DNA from: CBDAUN01 sp965214875 | Lineage (GTDB): Bacteria; Pseudomonadota; Gammaproteobacteria; Arenicellales; JAJDZL01 | NCBI GenBank assembly: GCA_965214875.1 | Contig: OZ243980.1 | Span: forward strand, 3,534,001 to 3,598,000 | Direction: 5' to 3' | Length of the DNA: 64,000 nt | Shown here: piece after piece, positions 1 to 8,566 of the stretch | Numbering within the stretch: the stretch's first letter is position 1 | How the letters are laid out: the number at the start of each line of letters is the position of its first letter | Position numbers and translations under genes: made by a program | Notes under the pieces: model-generated | The model's input: only the letters and a program-made list of their open reading frames with translations | Database searches by the model: none | Told to the model about the DNA's origin: nothing

Positions 1-2
1 CA

Positions 3-1745
3 GAGCCGGTGCCAGAATTTAAGGAGCTGGCAACCGAACTGCCGGTAATTCGAGACGATCGCCTGGTGTCCGGATACATCCGCATGGAGCAAAAATCCGG
101 CTTGATCGGCATCTACGAAAAGGAATCTCCCAACACGGCGTGGGAAGATGAATGCCCCTGGGACGCGGAAAACCACCTGTTCGATGCGGACTACGACCGG
201 ATCGGACCGTGGCTTGCCAACGCGATGGAGCGCATGCCGGTGCTTGCCAATCGCGGAATCAGGCGTGTCGTTCACGGCGCCATCTCGCACCCGCCAGACG
301 GCAACCCGCTGATCGGACCGGCCGCAGGCGTCAACAACTACTGGTGCTGCTGCGGCACGCAAATCGGCATCGGCTGGGGACCCGGCTTGACCCGCGAACT
401 GGCAAGATGGATGGTACATGGCGCAGCAGACATCTCCATGCGCGAATTCGATCCGAGGCGCTTCGGCCCTTATGCCACCAAAGCCTGGCAAATCGTCAAG
501 GCCAGCGAAGACTACTGCCTGCGTCACGAAATCCCGTTTCCGCATTTCAACCGGCTCGCCGGGCGCCCCGTCAAGGATGCCGCTTTGCATGAACGACTGA
601 AAAGCCGCGGGGCGGTGTTCGAAGAAGTATTTGGACACGAGCGGCCGCGCTGGTTTGCGAAAAATTCAGTTGCGCAGCAGGACCATTATTCGTTCCGGCG
701 AAACCAGGTGCACAGCATGGTCGGCATGGAGGTTGAAGCAGTTCGTCAACGCGCCGGCATCATGGATATTTCCGCCTTTGCCAAAATCGAAGTTGCCGGG
801 ACCGATGCAGAACCGTTCCTCGACCGGCTTATCCCGAACCGGCTGCCAAAGCGCGACGGCGGGATAATCCTCGCCCACCTGCTCAATCGAAGAGGCCGGA
901 TCGAAGTTGAAGCAACCATCGTCAAGATATCGTCTGAGTGCTTTTATGTGACATGCGCGGTATTTTTCGATCAGCGACTGATGGATCATTTTGATCGCCA
1001 TAAAGCCGGCTTTGCCGTGCGCATCACCAATCTGACCGACGGTTGGGCCGCCGTTTCGATACAGGGACCCCGATCGCGCGAAATTTTGTCTCAGCATACC
1101 GACGCAAGCCTGAACAACAGCAGCTTTCCCTGGCTCAGCGGCCAGCAAATTCTGGTTCAAGGCAAACCTGCGCTAGCGATGCGCATGTCCTACGCCGGCG
1201 AGCTCGGCTGGGAGCTGCACGCCAGCGCAAGCGACATGCCCGCCATCTACGACGCCCTGCACGAGACCGGTCGGCAGCTCGGCATGCTCGACTATGGCTC
1301 ATTCGCGATGAATGCGATGCGCATGGAGAAAATGTTCAAAGGAGCAAGCGAATTGACCAACGAGGTAACTTTGCCCGAAGCCGATGTCATGCGCTTCGTC
1401 AAAATCGACAAGCCCGACTTTGTCGGCAAGGGTCCGACGCAGACTAGTGCCGAAAGCGAACTGCCTTGGCGCTGCGCCTACCTATCAATTGAATCTGACG
1501 GCAAACATGACGGACAGGGCGGAGAAGCCGTATTTCTCGACAATGCGGCAGTCGGCTCGATCACTTCCATCGCCTACGGACATGCGGTGGGCAAATTGCT
1601 CGCATTCGCCTATGTCAAGCCGCATGCGGCAATAGCTGGAACTGAACTTAAGGCTGTCATCGCCAACCGCCAACGAAATGCGATCGTCACGGACACGTCC
1701 GCCTACGATCCTGATAACCATCGACCAAGGAGCAACTCTTTATGA
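3..1745 (+). CDS. Dimethylglycine/sarcosine dehydrogenase-like FAD oxidoreductase fused to GcvT domain (5' end outside window)
   Basis: The frame is open to the window edge, so the N-terminal FAD Rossmann part is missing; a GTG at 9 is unlikely to be the start. The first ~200 visible residues are the end of a DAO-type oxidoreductase (HPPDGNPLIGPA, then CGTQIGIGWGPG, as in the substrate/FAD-binding tail). Residues ~215-575 form an aminomethyltransferase (GcvT plus C-terminal barrel) with QGPRSREIL, YAGELGWELH and the KxFKGASEL stretch. Family members oxidatively N-demethylate glycine derivatives and pass the one-carbon unit to tetrahydrofolate. It overlaps the next gene by ATGA. Family assignment is firm; the exact substrate (dimethylglycine, sarcosine or another N-methyl amino acid) is open. 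Confidence 0.85.
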   Translation, partial: EPVPEFKELATELPVIRDDRLVSGYIRMEQKSGLIGIYEKESPNTAWEDECPWDAENHLFDADYDRIGPWLANAMERMPVLANRGIRRVVHGAISHPPDGNPLIGPAAGVNNYWCCCGTQIGIGWGPGLTRELARWMVHGAADISMREFDPRRFGPYATKAWQIVKASEDYCLRHEIPFPHFNRLAGRPVKDAALHERLKSRGAVFEEVFGHERPRWFAKNSVAQQDHYSFRRNQVHSMVGMEVEAVRQRAGIMDISAFAKIEVAGTDAEPFLDRLIPNRLPKRDGGIILAHLLNRRGRIEVEATIVKISSECFYVTCAVFFDQRLMDHFDRHKAGFAVRITNLTDGWAAVSIQGPRSREILSQHTDASLNNSSFPWLSGQQILVQGKPALAMRMSYAGELGWELHASASDMPAIYDALHETGRQLGMLDYGSFAMNAMRMEKMFKGASELTNEVTLPEADVMRFVKIDKPDFVGKGPTQTSAESELPWRCAYLSIESDGKHDGQGGEAVFLDNAAVGSITSIAYGHAVGKLLAFAYVKPHAAIAGTELKAVIANRQRNAIVTDTSAYDPDNHRPRSNSL

Positions 1746-2845
1746 GCGATATCCCTTCTACCATGCGCGCATTCGTACTGACCGGACACGGCGATGCCGA
1801 CAAGCTCGCATTTCATTCAGACTGGCCTGCACCGAAACCCAGATCCAATGAGGTGCTGATCCAGGTTCACGCTTGCGGCTTGAACAACACCGACATCAAT
1901 ACCCGCACCGCCTGGTATTCGAAATCGGTCGTCACCGCGACAAGCGGCCAAGGATATGAGCAAGCCGGCGACGATGATGCCACTTGGGGCGGCGGCGCGA
2001 TCGAATTTCCCCGCATACAAGGCGCTGATGTCGCAGGCACGGTCGTAGCTTCGGGAAGCAATGCCGACCAGTCCTTGATCGGCAAGCGCGTTCTAATCGA
2101 CCCGTGGCTGCGCGACTGGGACTACCCGCAAGATCTGACCAAGTACGGCTACTTCGGTTCGGAGTGCGATGGCGGGTTTGCCGATTTTGCATGCATCGAC
2201 CACCGCCATGCATGTCCGGTCAATAGCGATCTTTCGAATCCCGAGCTGGCGACTTTTGCGACCGCCTACGGCACTGCGGAAAACATGCTCGACCGCATCA
2301 ACCTTGATGAAAGCGACACGCTGCTGATTACCGGAGCATCGGGCGGAGTCGGTTCAGCGCTCATCCAGCTGGCCAATTGTCGCGGTGCGCGGACCGTCGC
2401 CATGGCGAGCGAGACTAAGCACGAACAAGTCCAGGCGATCGGACCTGAAGCGGTGATCGGTCGAAATCCGCAAGACCTGCGCCATGCGCTGCGCCAAGCG
2501 ATCGGATGCGACAAAGTGACGGCGGTCGCAGATTTGGCCGGTGGCGAATATTGGCCCCATTTGATCGACGCGTTGCAGCGCGGAGGCCGCTATGTGGTGT
2601 CAGGCGCAATCGCAGGACCGATTGTGCAAGCGGATCTTCGCACAATCTACCTCATGGACCTAACCATGCATGGCGCCACCACGTTCCTTCCCAGGGTGTT
2701 TCGCAATGTCATCAACTTGATCGAGCGAGGGCGCATCAAGCCGCTGCTGGCCGATGTGTTCAAGCTGGAAGCGCTGCACGAGGCGCAAGCCGCATTCGTG
2801 CGCAAGCAGCACACCGGCAATATCGTCGTGACCATGGAGGGCTGA
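1742..2845 (+). CDS. Zinc-type alcohol dehydrogenase / quinone oxidoreductase family (MDR) protein
   Basis: A 367-residue medium-chain dehydrogenase/reductase. A GroES-like N-terminal half (VLIQVHACGLNNTDIN, FPRIQGADVAGTV) is followed by a Rossmann NAD(P) domain with TGASGGVGSALIQLA near residue 200. The cysteine/histidine set for structural zinc is not evident, so it may be a zinc-free quinone-reductase-like member. It starts inside the stop of the upstream gene (ATGA) and is followed one base later by an enolase-superfamily gene, so translational coupling in one operon is likely. Substrate unknown; an alcohol or enoyl intermediate of the same pathway is inference. Confidence 0.8.
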   Translation: MSDIPSTMRAFVLTGHGDADKLAFHSDWPAPKPRSNEVLIQVHACGLNNTDINTRTAWYSKSVVTATSGQGYEQAGDDDATWGGGAIEFPRIQGADVAGTVVASGSNADQSLIGKRVLIDPWLRDWDYPQDLTKYGYFGSECDGGFADFACIDHRHACPVNSDLSNPELATFATAYGTAENMLDRINLDESDTLLITGASGGVGSALIQLANCRGARTVAMASETKHEQVQAIGPEAVIGRNPQDLRHALRQAIGCDKVTAVADLAGGEYWPHLIDALQRGGRYVVSGAIAGPIVQADLRTIYLMDLTMHGATTFLPRVFRNVINLIERGRIKPLLADVFKLEALHEAQAAFVRKQHTGNIVVTMEG

Positions 2846-2846
2846 C

Positions 2847-4028
2847 TTGAAGATTACCGAAATCAGGCTCTATCAGGCGCAGCTGCCCTATGTCGGAGGG
2901 GAGTATGGCTGGGGTTCGGGGAATTCGTTTTCCGTCGCACGCGCATCGGTCATCGTCATTGATACCGATGCCGGGATAAGCGGTTGCGGAGAATTCACGC
3001 CATGCGGCGAGAACTATATGGAAGCCCATTCTTTGGGGGTCGAGTCTGCCGCGCACGTCATCGCGCCGGCGCTGCTCGGCGAAGACCCGCGCCAATTCGG
3101 TCGAATCGAGCAGATCATGGACCGCGCGATCTTGGGCCACGGCTACGCAAAAGCGCCATTCGATGCAGCTTGCTGGGACATTCTGGGCAAAGTAGCCGAA
3201 CAGCCGCTATGGATGCTGATGGGCGGCAAGCTGACGGCGGATGCTCCGATGTATCGCGTCATTCCGCAAGGGTCGCGCGACCAAACGGTGGAGCAGCTGC
3301 ATGGCTATCGCAAGCAGGGATATCGCCATTTTCAGGTCAAAGTCGGTTCCGACTGGCGTATCGACATCGATCGCATCAGCGACACTGCATCGTTGCTTGA
3401 TAATGGCGAAAAGCTCTATGTGGATGCCAACCGCGGCTGGCGCATCGATGACGCGCTCCGAGTTGCGCGGGCCACTCGCGACCTTGACTACATACTTGAG
3501 CAACCTTGCCGAACCTATGAGGAATGCCTTCATGTTCGGCGGCGAATTGACTTGCCGATGAAGCTTGACGAAGTTGTCACCAGCATGAGGGTTGCGCATC
3601 GGCTCGTGCACGATCGCGCGGCAGAGGAAGTGTGCTTGAAAATCTCGAATCTGGGCGGTTTAAGCAAAGCCCGACGCGTACGGGACTTTCTGGTCGAGCA
3701 ACGCTTTGCCGTCGTCGTCGAAGATAGCTGGGGCGGGGAAATCGCAACCGCCGCATTGTCGCATCTAGTCGCTTCTACGCCAGCGGAAATGCTCGCCAGC
3801 ACCACCGACTTGCACAACTACAACACCCGCTCGACCGGCCAGGTCTTGGCGTATCGCCCGATTTCAACAGCCTGGGCAGTCCAGTGGCAGCATTCAGAGC
3901 AGGCCGATGAAGATCAGCCGCATTTGCGCATGGCAGCTGGATTTGCCGCTGATCAAGCCGTACTGGCTGTCAGGCGGCCGCTTGAAGTTCGAGCGACTCG
4001 ACTCGACACTAGTGCGGATCGACACTGA
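2847..4028 (+). CDS. Mandelate racemase/muconate lactonizing enzyme family protein, copy 1 (3' frameshift)
   Basis: TTG start with GGAGG six bases upstream. Enolase-superfamily fold: capping domain (GCGEFTPCG, GHGYAKAPFDAACWDILGK), then barrel motifs FQVKVG, YVDANRGW, LEQPC, KLDEVV, CLKISNLGG and EDSWGG, which supply Mg ligands and acid/base residues. It resembles the hydroxyproline-betaine epimerase-like branch. The end is odd. After NTRSTG (~3835) the read frame runs to 4028 through an unrelated tail. The other frame from 3836 instead gives RPGLGVSPDFNSLG and stops at 3910, overlapping the next ATG (3907) as ATGA, as elsewhere in this operon. A frameshift with loss of some 15-20 residues near 3835 is likely, so function is uncertain. 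Confidence 0.8.
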   Translation: MKITEIRLYQAQLPYVGGEYGWGSGNSFSVARASVIVIDTDAGISGCGEFTPCGENYMEAHSLGVESAAHVIAPALLGEDPRQFGRIEQIMDRAILGHGYAKAPFDAACWDILGKVAEQPLWMLMGGKLTADAPMYRVIPQGSRDQTVEQLHGYRKQGYRHFQVKVGSDWRIDIDRISDTASLLDNGEKLYVDANRGWRIDDALRVARATRDLDYILEQPCRTYEECLHVRRRIDLPMKLDEVVTSMRVAHRLVHDRAAEEVCLKISNLGGLSKARRVRDFLVEQRFAVVVEDSWGGEIATAALSHLVASTPAEMLASTTDLHNYNTRSTGQVLAYRPISTAWAVQWQHSEQADEDQPHLRMAAGFAADQAVLAVRRPLEVRATRLDTSADRH

Positions 4029-5016
4029 CCAAGGTATCAGCGGCTGGGGCGAAGGCTGCCCTTGGGGGCACACCTACCTGCCGGCACATGGCGGCGGCAT
4101 CCGGTCGGCACTGGCCATCCTAGCCCCAGCGCTCATGGGCATGGACCCGCGAAGCACCGGGGCGATCAATCATGCTATGGACATGGCCTTGCCGGGGCAC
4201 GAGTATGCAAAATCGCCCATCGATATCGCATGCTGGGACATCTTGGGCAAGTCTGCGGGATTGCCGCTTTGGAAACTGTTCGGCGCAGACCTGTCGGTGC
4301 CAGTGCCAGTTAATTCATCCATTTCAACCGGCACGGCCGAACAGATGATTCAATCGATCCAAGAAGCGGCCGAGAAAGGATATCGATGGCATTCAGCCAA
4401 AATCGGCGGTCACGATGTCGCCGCGGACCTCGCCCGCATGCAAGCGATCTGCCGCTGTGCGCCGCCTGCGGCGAACATAACCTTTGACATCAATCGCGCC
4501 TGGACACTTGCGATTGCGGTCCAGGCGCTGAACTCCATTGATGTTCGAAATCGGATCGAACAGCCCTGCGAAACCATTGAGCAATGCGCCCATGTTGCCG
4601 CCCGCGTCTCGCAACCGATCGTGCTTGACGAGTGCCTGCACAGTTTCCAGGACCACCTTGACGCTTGGCGCATGAATGCGTGCGAAGCGATCAAGATCAA
4701 GCCCAATCGGGTCGGCGGGCTGACCAAGGCACGTCAAATTCGAGACTTTGGGATATCAGTCGGATGGCAGATGCACATTGAAGAGGTCGGCGGGACGGCG
4801 ATGGCCGATACTGCGGCAATTCATCTAGCGGCATCGACGCCAGAGCGCTTTCGCCTTGCTAGCTGGCTTTGCCACGAACATCTAGCCGATGATCCGATTG
4901 CCGGTCAAGGGGCAAGAAATATTGACGGCTATGCTGAGCCGCCGAATCTGCCCGGTCTTGGCATCACGCCAAATGAACAGCAATTGGGAGAGCCCTGCGC
5001 AACTTGGGACGTCTAA
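3907..5016 (+). CDS. Mandelate racemase/muconate lactonizing enzyme family protein, copy 2
   Basis: A 369-residue enolase-superfamily enzyme paralogous to its two neighbours: GWGEGCPWG, GHEYAKSPIDIACWDILGK, HSAKIGG, FDINRAW, IEQPC, VLDECL, AIKIKPNRVGG, HIEEVGG, ending LPGLGITPNEQQLGEP. Compared with copies 1 and 3, the second barrel strand reads SAKIGG instead of QVKVG/QVKLG, and the end of the barrel has EEVGG instead of ED(S/T)WG. The active site has therefore diverged, suggesting a different substrate or step. The start overlaps the ancestral stop of copy 1. Members catalyse racemisation, epimerisation, dehydration or cycloisomerisation after abstraction of an alpha-carboxylate proton; the specific reaction cannot be read from sequence. 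Confidence 0.85.
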   Translation: MKISRICAWQLDLPLIKPYWLSGGRLKFERLDSTLVRIDTDQGISGWGEGCPWGHTYLPAHGGGIRSALAILAPALMGMDPRSTGAINHAMDMALPGHEYAKSPIDIACWDILGKSAGLPLWKLFGADLSVPVPVNSSISTGTAEQMIQSIQEAAEKGYRWHSAKIGGHDVAADLARMQAICRCAPPAANITFDINRAWTLAIAVQALNSIDVRNRIEQPCETIEQCAHVAARVSQPIVLDECLHSFQDHLDAWRMNACEAIKIKPNRVGGLTKARQIRDFGISVGWQMHIEEVGGTAMADTAAIHLAASTPERFRLASWLCHEHLADDPIAGQGARNIDGYAEPPNLPGLGITPNEQQLGEPCATWDV

Positions 5017-5019
5017 GCT

Positions 5020-6123
5020 ATGAAAATATCGAAAGTTTCGCTTTGGCATGTCGAACTGACAAGCAAACAGGACTATTACATGTCGGACGAAAAAAGCTGT
5101 CGGACAGTGGAGTCCGTCATCATTCGCATCGATGCCGACAACGGGCTTTCGGGCTGGGGCGAAACCTGTCCGATTCCGCACTATCTGCCAGCCTATGCGC
5201 GAGGCATCGCACCCGCCATTGAAGAGATGGCGCCTGTCATCATTGATGCTGACCCGCTTGGAGTCGAAGCGATGATGGACAGGCTGAATCGCTACCTGAT
5301 CGGGCATCGGTACGCCAAGTCGGCCATAGACATCGCACTTTGGGATCTGACCGGGAAGATGGCCGGATTGCCAGTCTACACCCTGCTTGGCGGTCGCCAA
5401 TGCAGCTCGATGCCGCTCTACCACTCGATCTCATGCATCGCGCCAGATGAAATGGCGAGAATTGCCAAAGAGGAATTTGATCAGGGCATGCGCCTGTTTC
5501 AAGTGAAGCTGGGTGCCGACAAAAACTTCGAGGCAGACATCGAGCGTCTCGTCAAAGTGCGTGAGGCGGCAGGCAACGGACCGATGATCTATGGCGATTG
5601 GAATTGCGGAGCCTCTCAGCTTGAGGCAACGCGGGTCGGACGAGCAGTCGCGCGCCTAGACATCATGCTCGAACAGCCATGCGAGACCTTGGAAGCCTGC
5701 GCCACGGTAAAGTCAGCTACCGGATTGCCGATGAAGCTCGACGAAAGTGTGCACGATATCGAATCGCTGATCAAGGCGAGCACCTACGGCTGCATGGATG
5801 CTGTCGCCATCAAGCTTTCCAAAATGGGCGGACTCAGCGTTGCCCGCAAGGCGCGCGATCTCTGCACTCATTTCGGAACCATGATGTGCATCGAAGATAC
5901 TTGGGGGTCGGACATCGCCACCGCCGCAGCGCTGCATCTTGGCATCTCGACCCATCCAAGCAGACTGCTCAATGTCTGCGATCTTTCACACTACGTCATG
6001 CCGCATGTTGCGCTTGATCCGACAACTAGACGCCAGGGCCGCATCGCCCCGCCCCAAGGAGTCGGACTCGGCATCGAGCCTGATACAGGTCTGCTGGGAT
6101 CGGCAGACCTCGTTATTGATTGA
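5020..6123 (+). CDS. Mandelate racemase/muconate lactonizing enzyme family protein, copy 3
   Basis: A 367-residue enolase-superfamily enzyme with the full barrel signature: GWGETCPIPHYLPAYA and GHRYAKSAIDIALWDLTGK in the cap, then FQVKLGAD, YGDWNCG, LEQPC, KLDESV, AIKLSKMGG and EDTWGS. The paired lysines on opposite barrel faces (VKLG and IKLS) are typical of racemase/epimerase members. The closest characterised branch I recognise is hydroxyproline-betaine 2-epimerase (HpbD). That fits the neighbouring N-methyl-amino-acid oxidoreductase, but it is not proof. It lies three bases after copy 2 and has no clear Shine-Dalgarno, so coupled translation is probable. Confidence 0.85.
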   Translation: MKISKVSLWHVELTSKQDYYMSDEKSCRTVESVIIRIDADNGLSGWGETCPIPHYLPAYARGIAPAIEEMAPVIIDADPLGVEAMMDRLNRYLIGHRYAKSAIDIALWDLTGKMAGLPVYTLLGGRQCSSMPLYHSISCIAPDEMARIAKEEFDQGMRLFQVKLGADKNFEADIERLVKVREAAGNGPMIYGDWNCGASQLEATRVGRAVARLDIMLEQPCETLEACATVKSATGLPMKLDESVHDIESLIKASTYGCMDAVAIKLSKMGGLSVARKARDLCTHFGTMMCIEDTWGSDIATAAALHLGISTHPSRLLNVCDLSHYVMPHVALDPTTRRQGRIAPPQGVGLGIEPDTGLLGSADLVID

Positions 6124-6133
6124 AAGAGCGACC

Positions 6134-7396
6134 ATGAATCAGTCAACCTTCATCGAAAGAGCGCGCCGCGTTTTGCCAGGCGGCGGATTCGGCAACTTTG
6201 ATCCAGGAATCATCATTTCGAACGGAAAGGGGGCGCGTGTCTGGGATGAGGATGGCAATGAGTATGTCGACTATCTGATCGGTTCGGGGCCAATGATTTT
6301 GGGGCATGGTCATCCTGAGGTGCTCGAGGCGATCGCGCAACAGCTTGGCAAGGGCATGACTTTCTTCGCCAACAATGCGCGCGGGATCGAATTGGCCGAA
6401 GAAATCTGCCGAGCGGTCAATTGCGCAAAGCAGGTTCGCTACGTCAGTACCGGCGGCGAGGCAGACATGTATGCGATGCGGCTAGCCCGCGCCTATACGG
6501 GCCGCGATCTGATTGTCAAGTTCGAAGGCGGCTATCACGGCATGTCGGCCGAAGCGCAGATGAGCTTGGCACCCAAGGAATGGAAGGATTTTCCGGCGGC
6601 TGTGCCTGATTCGGCGGGCATCCCTGAGGCGGTACGAGCTGGCGTGCTAATCGCGCCATACAACAATATCGATTTTTTCCGTGCGTTAGCCGATCAGCAT
6701 GAGGGGCAAATTGCCGCGGTCATTGTCGAGCCGATGCAGCGGATCATTTTGCCGGCACCAGGATTTCTTCAGGGATTGCGCAACGAATGCAATCGGCGAG
6801 GCATCGTGCTCATCTTCGACGAAGTCGTCACTGGATTCAGATTTGCCTACGGGGGAGCGCAGGAACTGTACGGGGTAACGCCCGATGTCTGTACCCTGGG
6901 CAAGCTGATCGGCGGCGGATTCCCGCTTGCGGCAGTCGCCGGTTCGGCGGACATCATGAAGCATTTTGACGGCCGCAAAGTGCCCTCGAAAGACTTCTTG
7001 ATGCAGGTCGGCACACTAAGCGGCAATCCGGTAGCGGCAGTCGCCGGTTTGAAAACGCTTGAAATCATGCGCCGAAAAGGCGCATACGAAAAACTGCACA
7101 TGATCGGTCGCAAACTGATGGAGGCGTTTACCGAGCACCTTTCCAGAGCTGGCATTGCACATCGCATCAGCGGACACGAAACACTGTTCGACGTTGTGTT
7201 TACCGGTAGCGATGTCAACGATTATCGCGACATGGCAAGCGAAAACGAATCTGCACGAACGCGATTCAACACGCTGCTACGCAAGAAGGGAATCTTTAAA
7301 GCGCCTGCAAAACTCTACGTGTCCGCCGCGCTAGATGAACAAGATATCGAGCAAACCGAGCAAGCGGTCGCGTATGCTGCAGGCAAACTGAGTTGA
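6134..7396 (+). CDS. Class III aminotransferase (glutamate-1-semialdehyde aminomutase-like)
   Basis: A PLP-dependent fold-type I enzyme of 420 residues. The ATG at 6134 gives the expected N-terminus with the early RVLPGGGFGNF motif. Visible are GHGHPEVLEAI, the STGGEADMYAMRLAR helix (cofactor phosphate), FEGGYHGMS, IFDEVVTGFR (pyridine-nitrogen Asp) and the Schiff-base lysine in TLGKLIGGGFP. It resembles HemL but sits at the end of a catabolic operon with three enolase-superfamily enzymes, so it is more likely a transaminase or aminomutase for an operon intermediate than a tetrapyrrole enzyme. The haem route here appears to start from the ALA synthase at 16.9 kb. Confidence 0.85.
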   Translation: MNQSTFIERARRVLPGGGFGNFDPGIIISNGKGARVWDEDGNEYVDYLIGSGPMILGHGHPEVLEAIAQQLGKGMTFFANNARGIELAEEICRAVNCAKQVRYVSTGGEADMYAMRLARAYTGRDLIVKFEGGYHGMSAEAQMSLAPKEWKDFPAAVPDSAGIPEAVRAGVLIAPYNNIDFFRALADQHEGQIAAVIVEPMQRIILPAPGFLQGLRNECNRRGIVLIFDEVVTGFRFAYGGAQELYGVTPDVCTLGKLIGGGFPLAAVAGSADIMKHFDGRKVPSKDFLMQVGTLSGNPVAAVAGLKTLEIMRRKGAYEKLHMIGRKLMEAFTEHLSRAGIAHRISGHETLFDVVFTGSDVNDYRDMASENESARTRFNTLLRKKGIFKAPAKLYVSAALDEQDIEQTEQAVAYAAGKLS

Positions 7397-7698
7397 GTTT
7401 AGGTAGCCCGCGTCGTTGTTCACTTGTGTTGCTAAAGCTAACCGCGAGATAAAAGCTCACGCAAACGTGCCGAAAATGGCGAGGTGGCGTTCAGCCATAT
7501 ATCATGCCGCGTAATGGCGGGCATGTCGCCACGCTCGCATTGCCGGTCGGGTCGCGAAGCGCCGGATCAAGCAAGTGCCGCGAAGGGTCGCGCACAGCAA
7601 ATATTCAGGCGCACGGAGTGGTCAGGTAGCCGACATCGTCGGCTCGGCTTAAAATCCAACTCATCAAGTGGATGGAAATCAATCGGAATCCTCAAGCA

Positions 7699-8319
7699 AT
7701 GAACAAACCGATCAAGCTGACCGTGAGCGGATTCGGCCCTTTTTTGGATTTTCCGAAAAATCCTTCTGAACTGGTACTTGACCATCTTCAACCAAAGCTG
7801 TCCAGTCATTCTCGATTTCGGCTACGCACCGTCACCTTCCCAGTGATCTACGAAGGGGCTTTGAAACGAATCCGCGCGACTGTTGAGCAGACTCTGCCCG
7901 ACATTTGGCTGATGACTGGAATTGCTAGCGATAGCGCTACGCTGCGACTAGAACGCTACGCGCACAATCGCTACACTTCCTCGCAACCGGACATTGATAA
8001 CGTCATCCGCCATGATGGAAAAATCCACGATAGCGGACCTGACAAATATCGTTGCGGTCTTCCGCTTGAGCCGCTTGCCGCGGCACTGGAGGAGATGGGC
8101 ATTCCTGCCGTGATTTCGGAAGATGCCGGCGGCTATATCTGCAATCACTACTACTACCTCGCACAACAGGTCCTAACGCATTGCGTGTTCCCGTCAGTGT
8201 GCCTGTTCATTCACCTGCCGGACTGGCAGCAGATAGAAGATGCTGATTCAAAGTGGTCGTTGACCTTGGTCGCCGAGGCAATGTCAAAGCTTGCGAACCT
8301 GATCGCTGATCTTGAATGA
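7699..8319 (+). CDS. pcp: Pyroglutamyl peptidase I (pyrrolidone-carboxylate peptidase)
   Basis: A cysteine peptidase (family C15) that removes N-terminal pyroglutamate from peptides in the cytoplasm. From the ATG at 7699 the protein is 206 residues. It begins with the family hallmark TVSGFGPF and carries the triad at family spacing: Glu85 in LRLERYAHN, Cys148 in GGYICNH, His172 in LFIHLP. An in-frame ATG at 7672 would add nine residues before the normal N-terminus, so the later start is preferred although its ribosome site is weak. It stands alone, 300 bases after the catabolic operon; the 7397-7698 gap holds nothing I recognise. Confidence 0.85.
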   Translation: MNKPIKLTVSGFGPFLDFPKNPSELVLDHLQPKLSSHSRFRLRTVTFPVIYEGALKRIRATVEQTLPDIWLMTGIASDSATLRLERYAHNRYTSSQPDIDNVIRHDGKIHDSGPDKYRCGLPLEPLAAALEEMGIPAVISEDAGGYICNHYYYLAQQVLTHCVFPSVCLFIHLPDWQQIEDADSKWSLTLVAEAMSKLANLIADLE

Positions 8320-8447
8320 CTAGCTGTCGCGATTCGCTACTATACCTTTGAGCAGTTGCCTTCTGTTGAGGATGCAACGCGGCCGCTTAAGTTGCAACAA
8401 ATTCAGGTAGTGTCTCAGTTTGAAAATCGCAAAGACGCGTGGCAGGA

Positions 8448-8471
8448 CAGGGCGGCCGCGGGGCCGCCCTG
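8448..8471 (-). terminator. GC hairpin downstream of secreted gene A
   Basis: A 10-bp perfect stem, CAGGGCGGCC / GGCCGCCCTG, with a 4-base loop, between the stop of gene A and the cassette end. The same position in B, C and D has an equivalent hairpin. There is no T-run on the minus strand here, so termination efficiency is uncertain. Confidence 0.5.
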
Positions 8472-8566
8472 CATCCGGGATGTTCCGCGATATTCCACTG
8501 GTATCCGGTGCCAGCTTGACGCCGTCGCGCGGCCCGCGCTCCCGATGACCGGATGGATCAGATGGA

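Noticed and set aside
7672..7698. Earlier ATG for pyroglutamyl peptidase
   Set aside because: Adds nine residues before the conserved N-terminus; catalytic residue numbering fits the family better from 7699.
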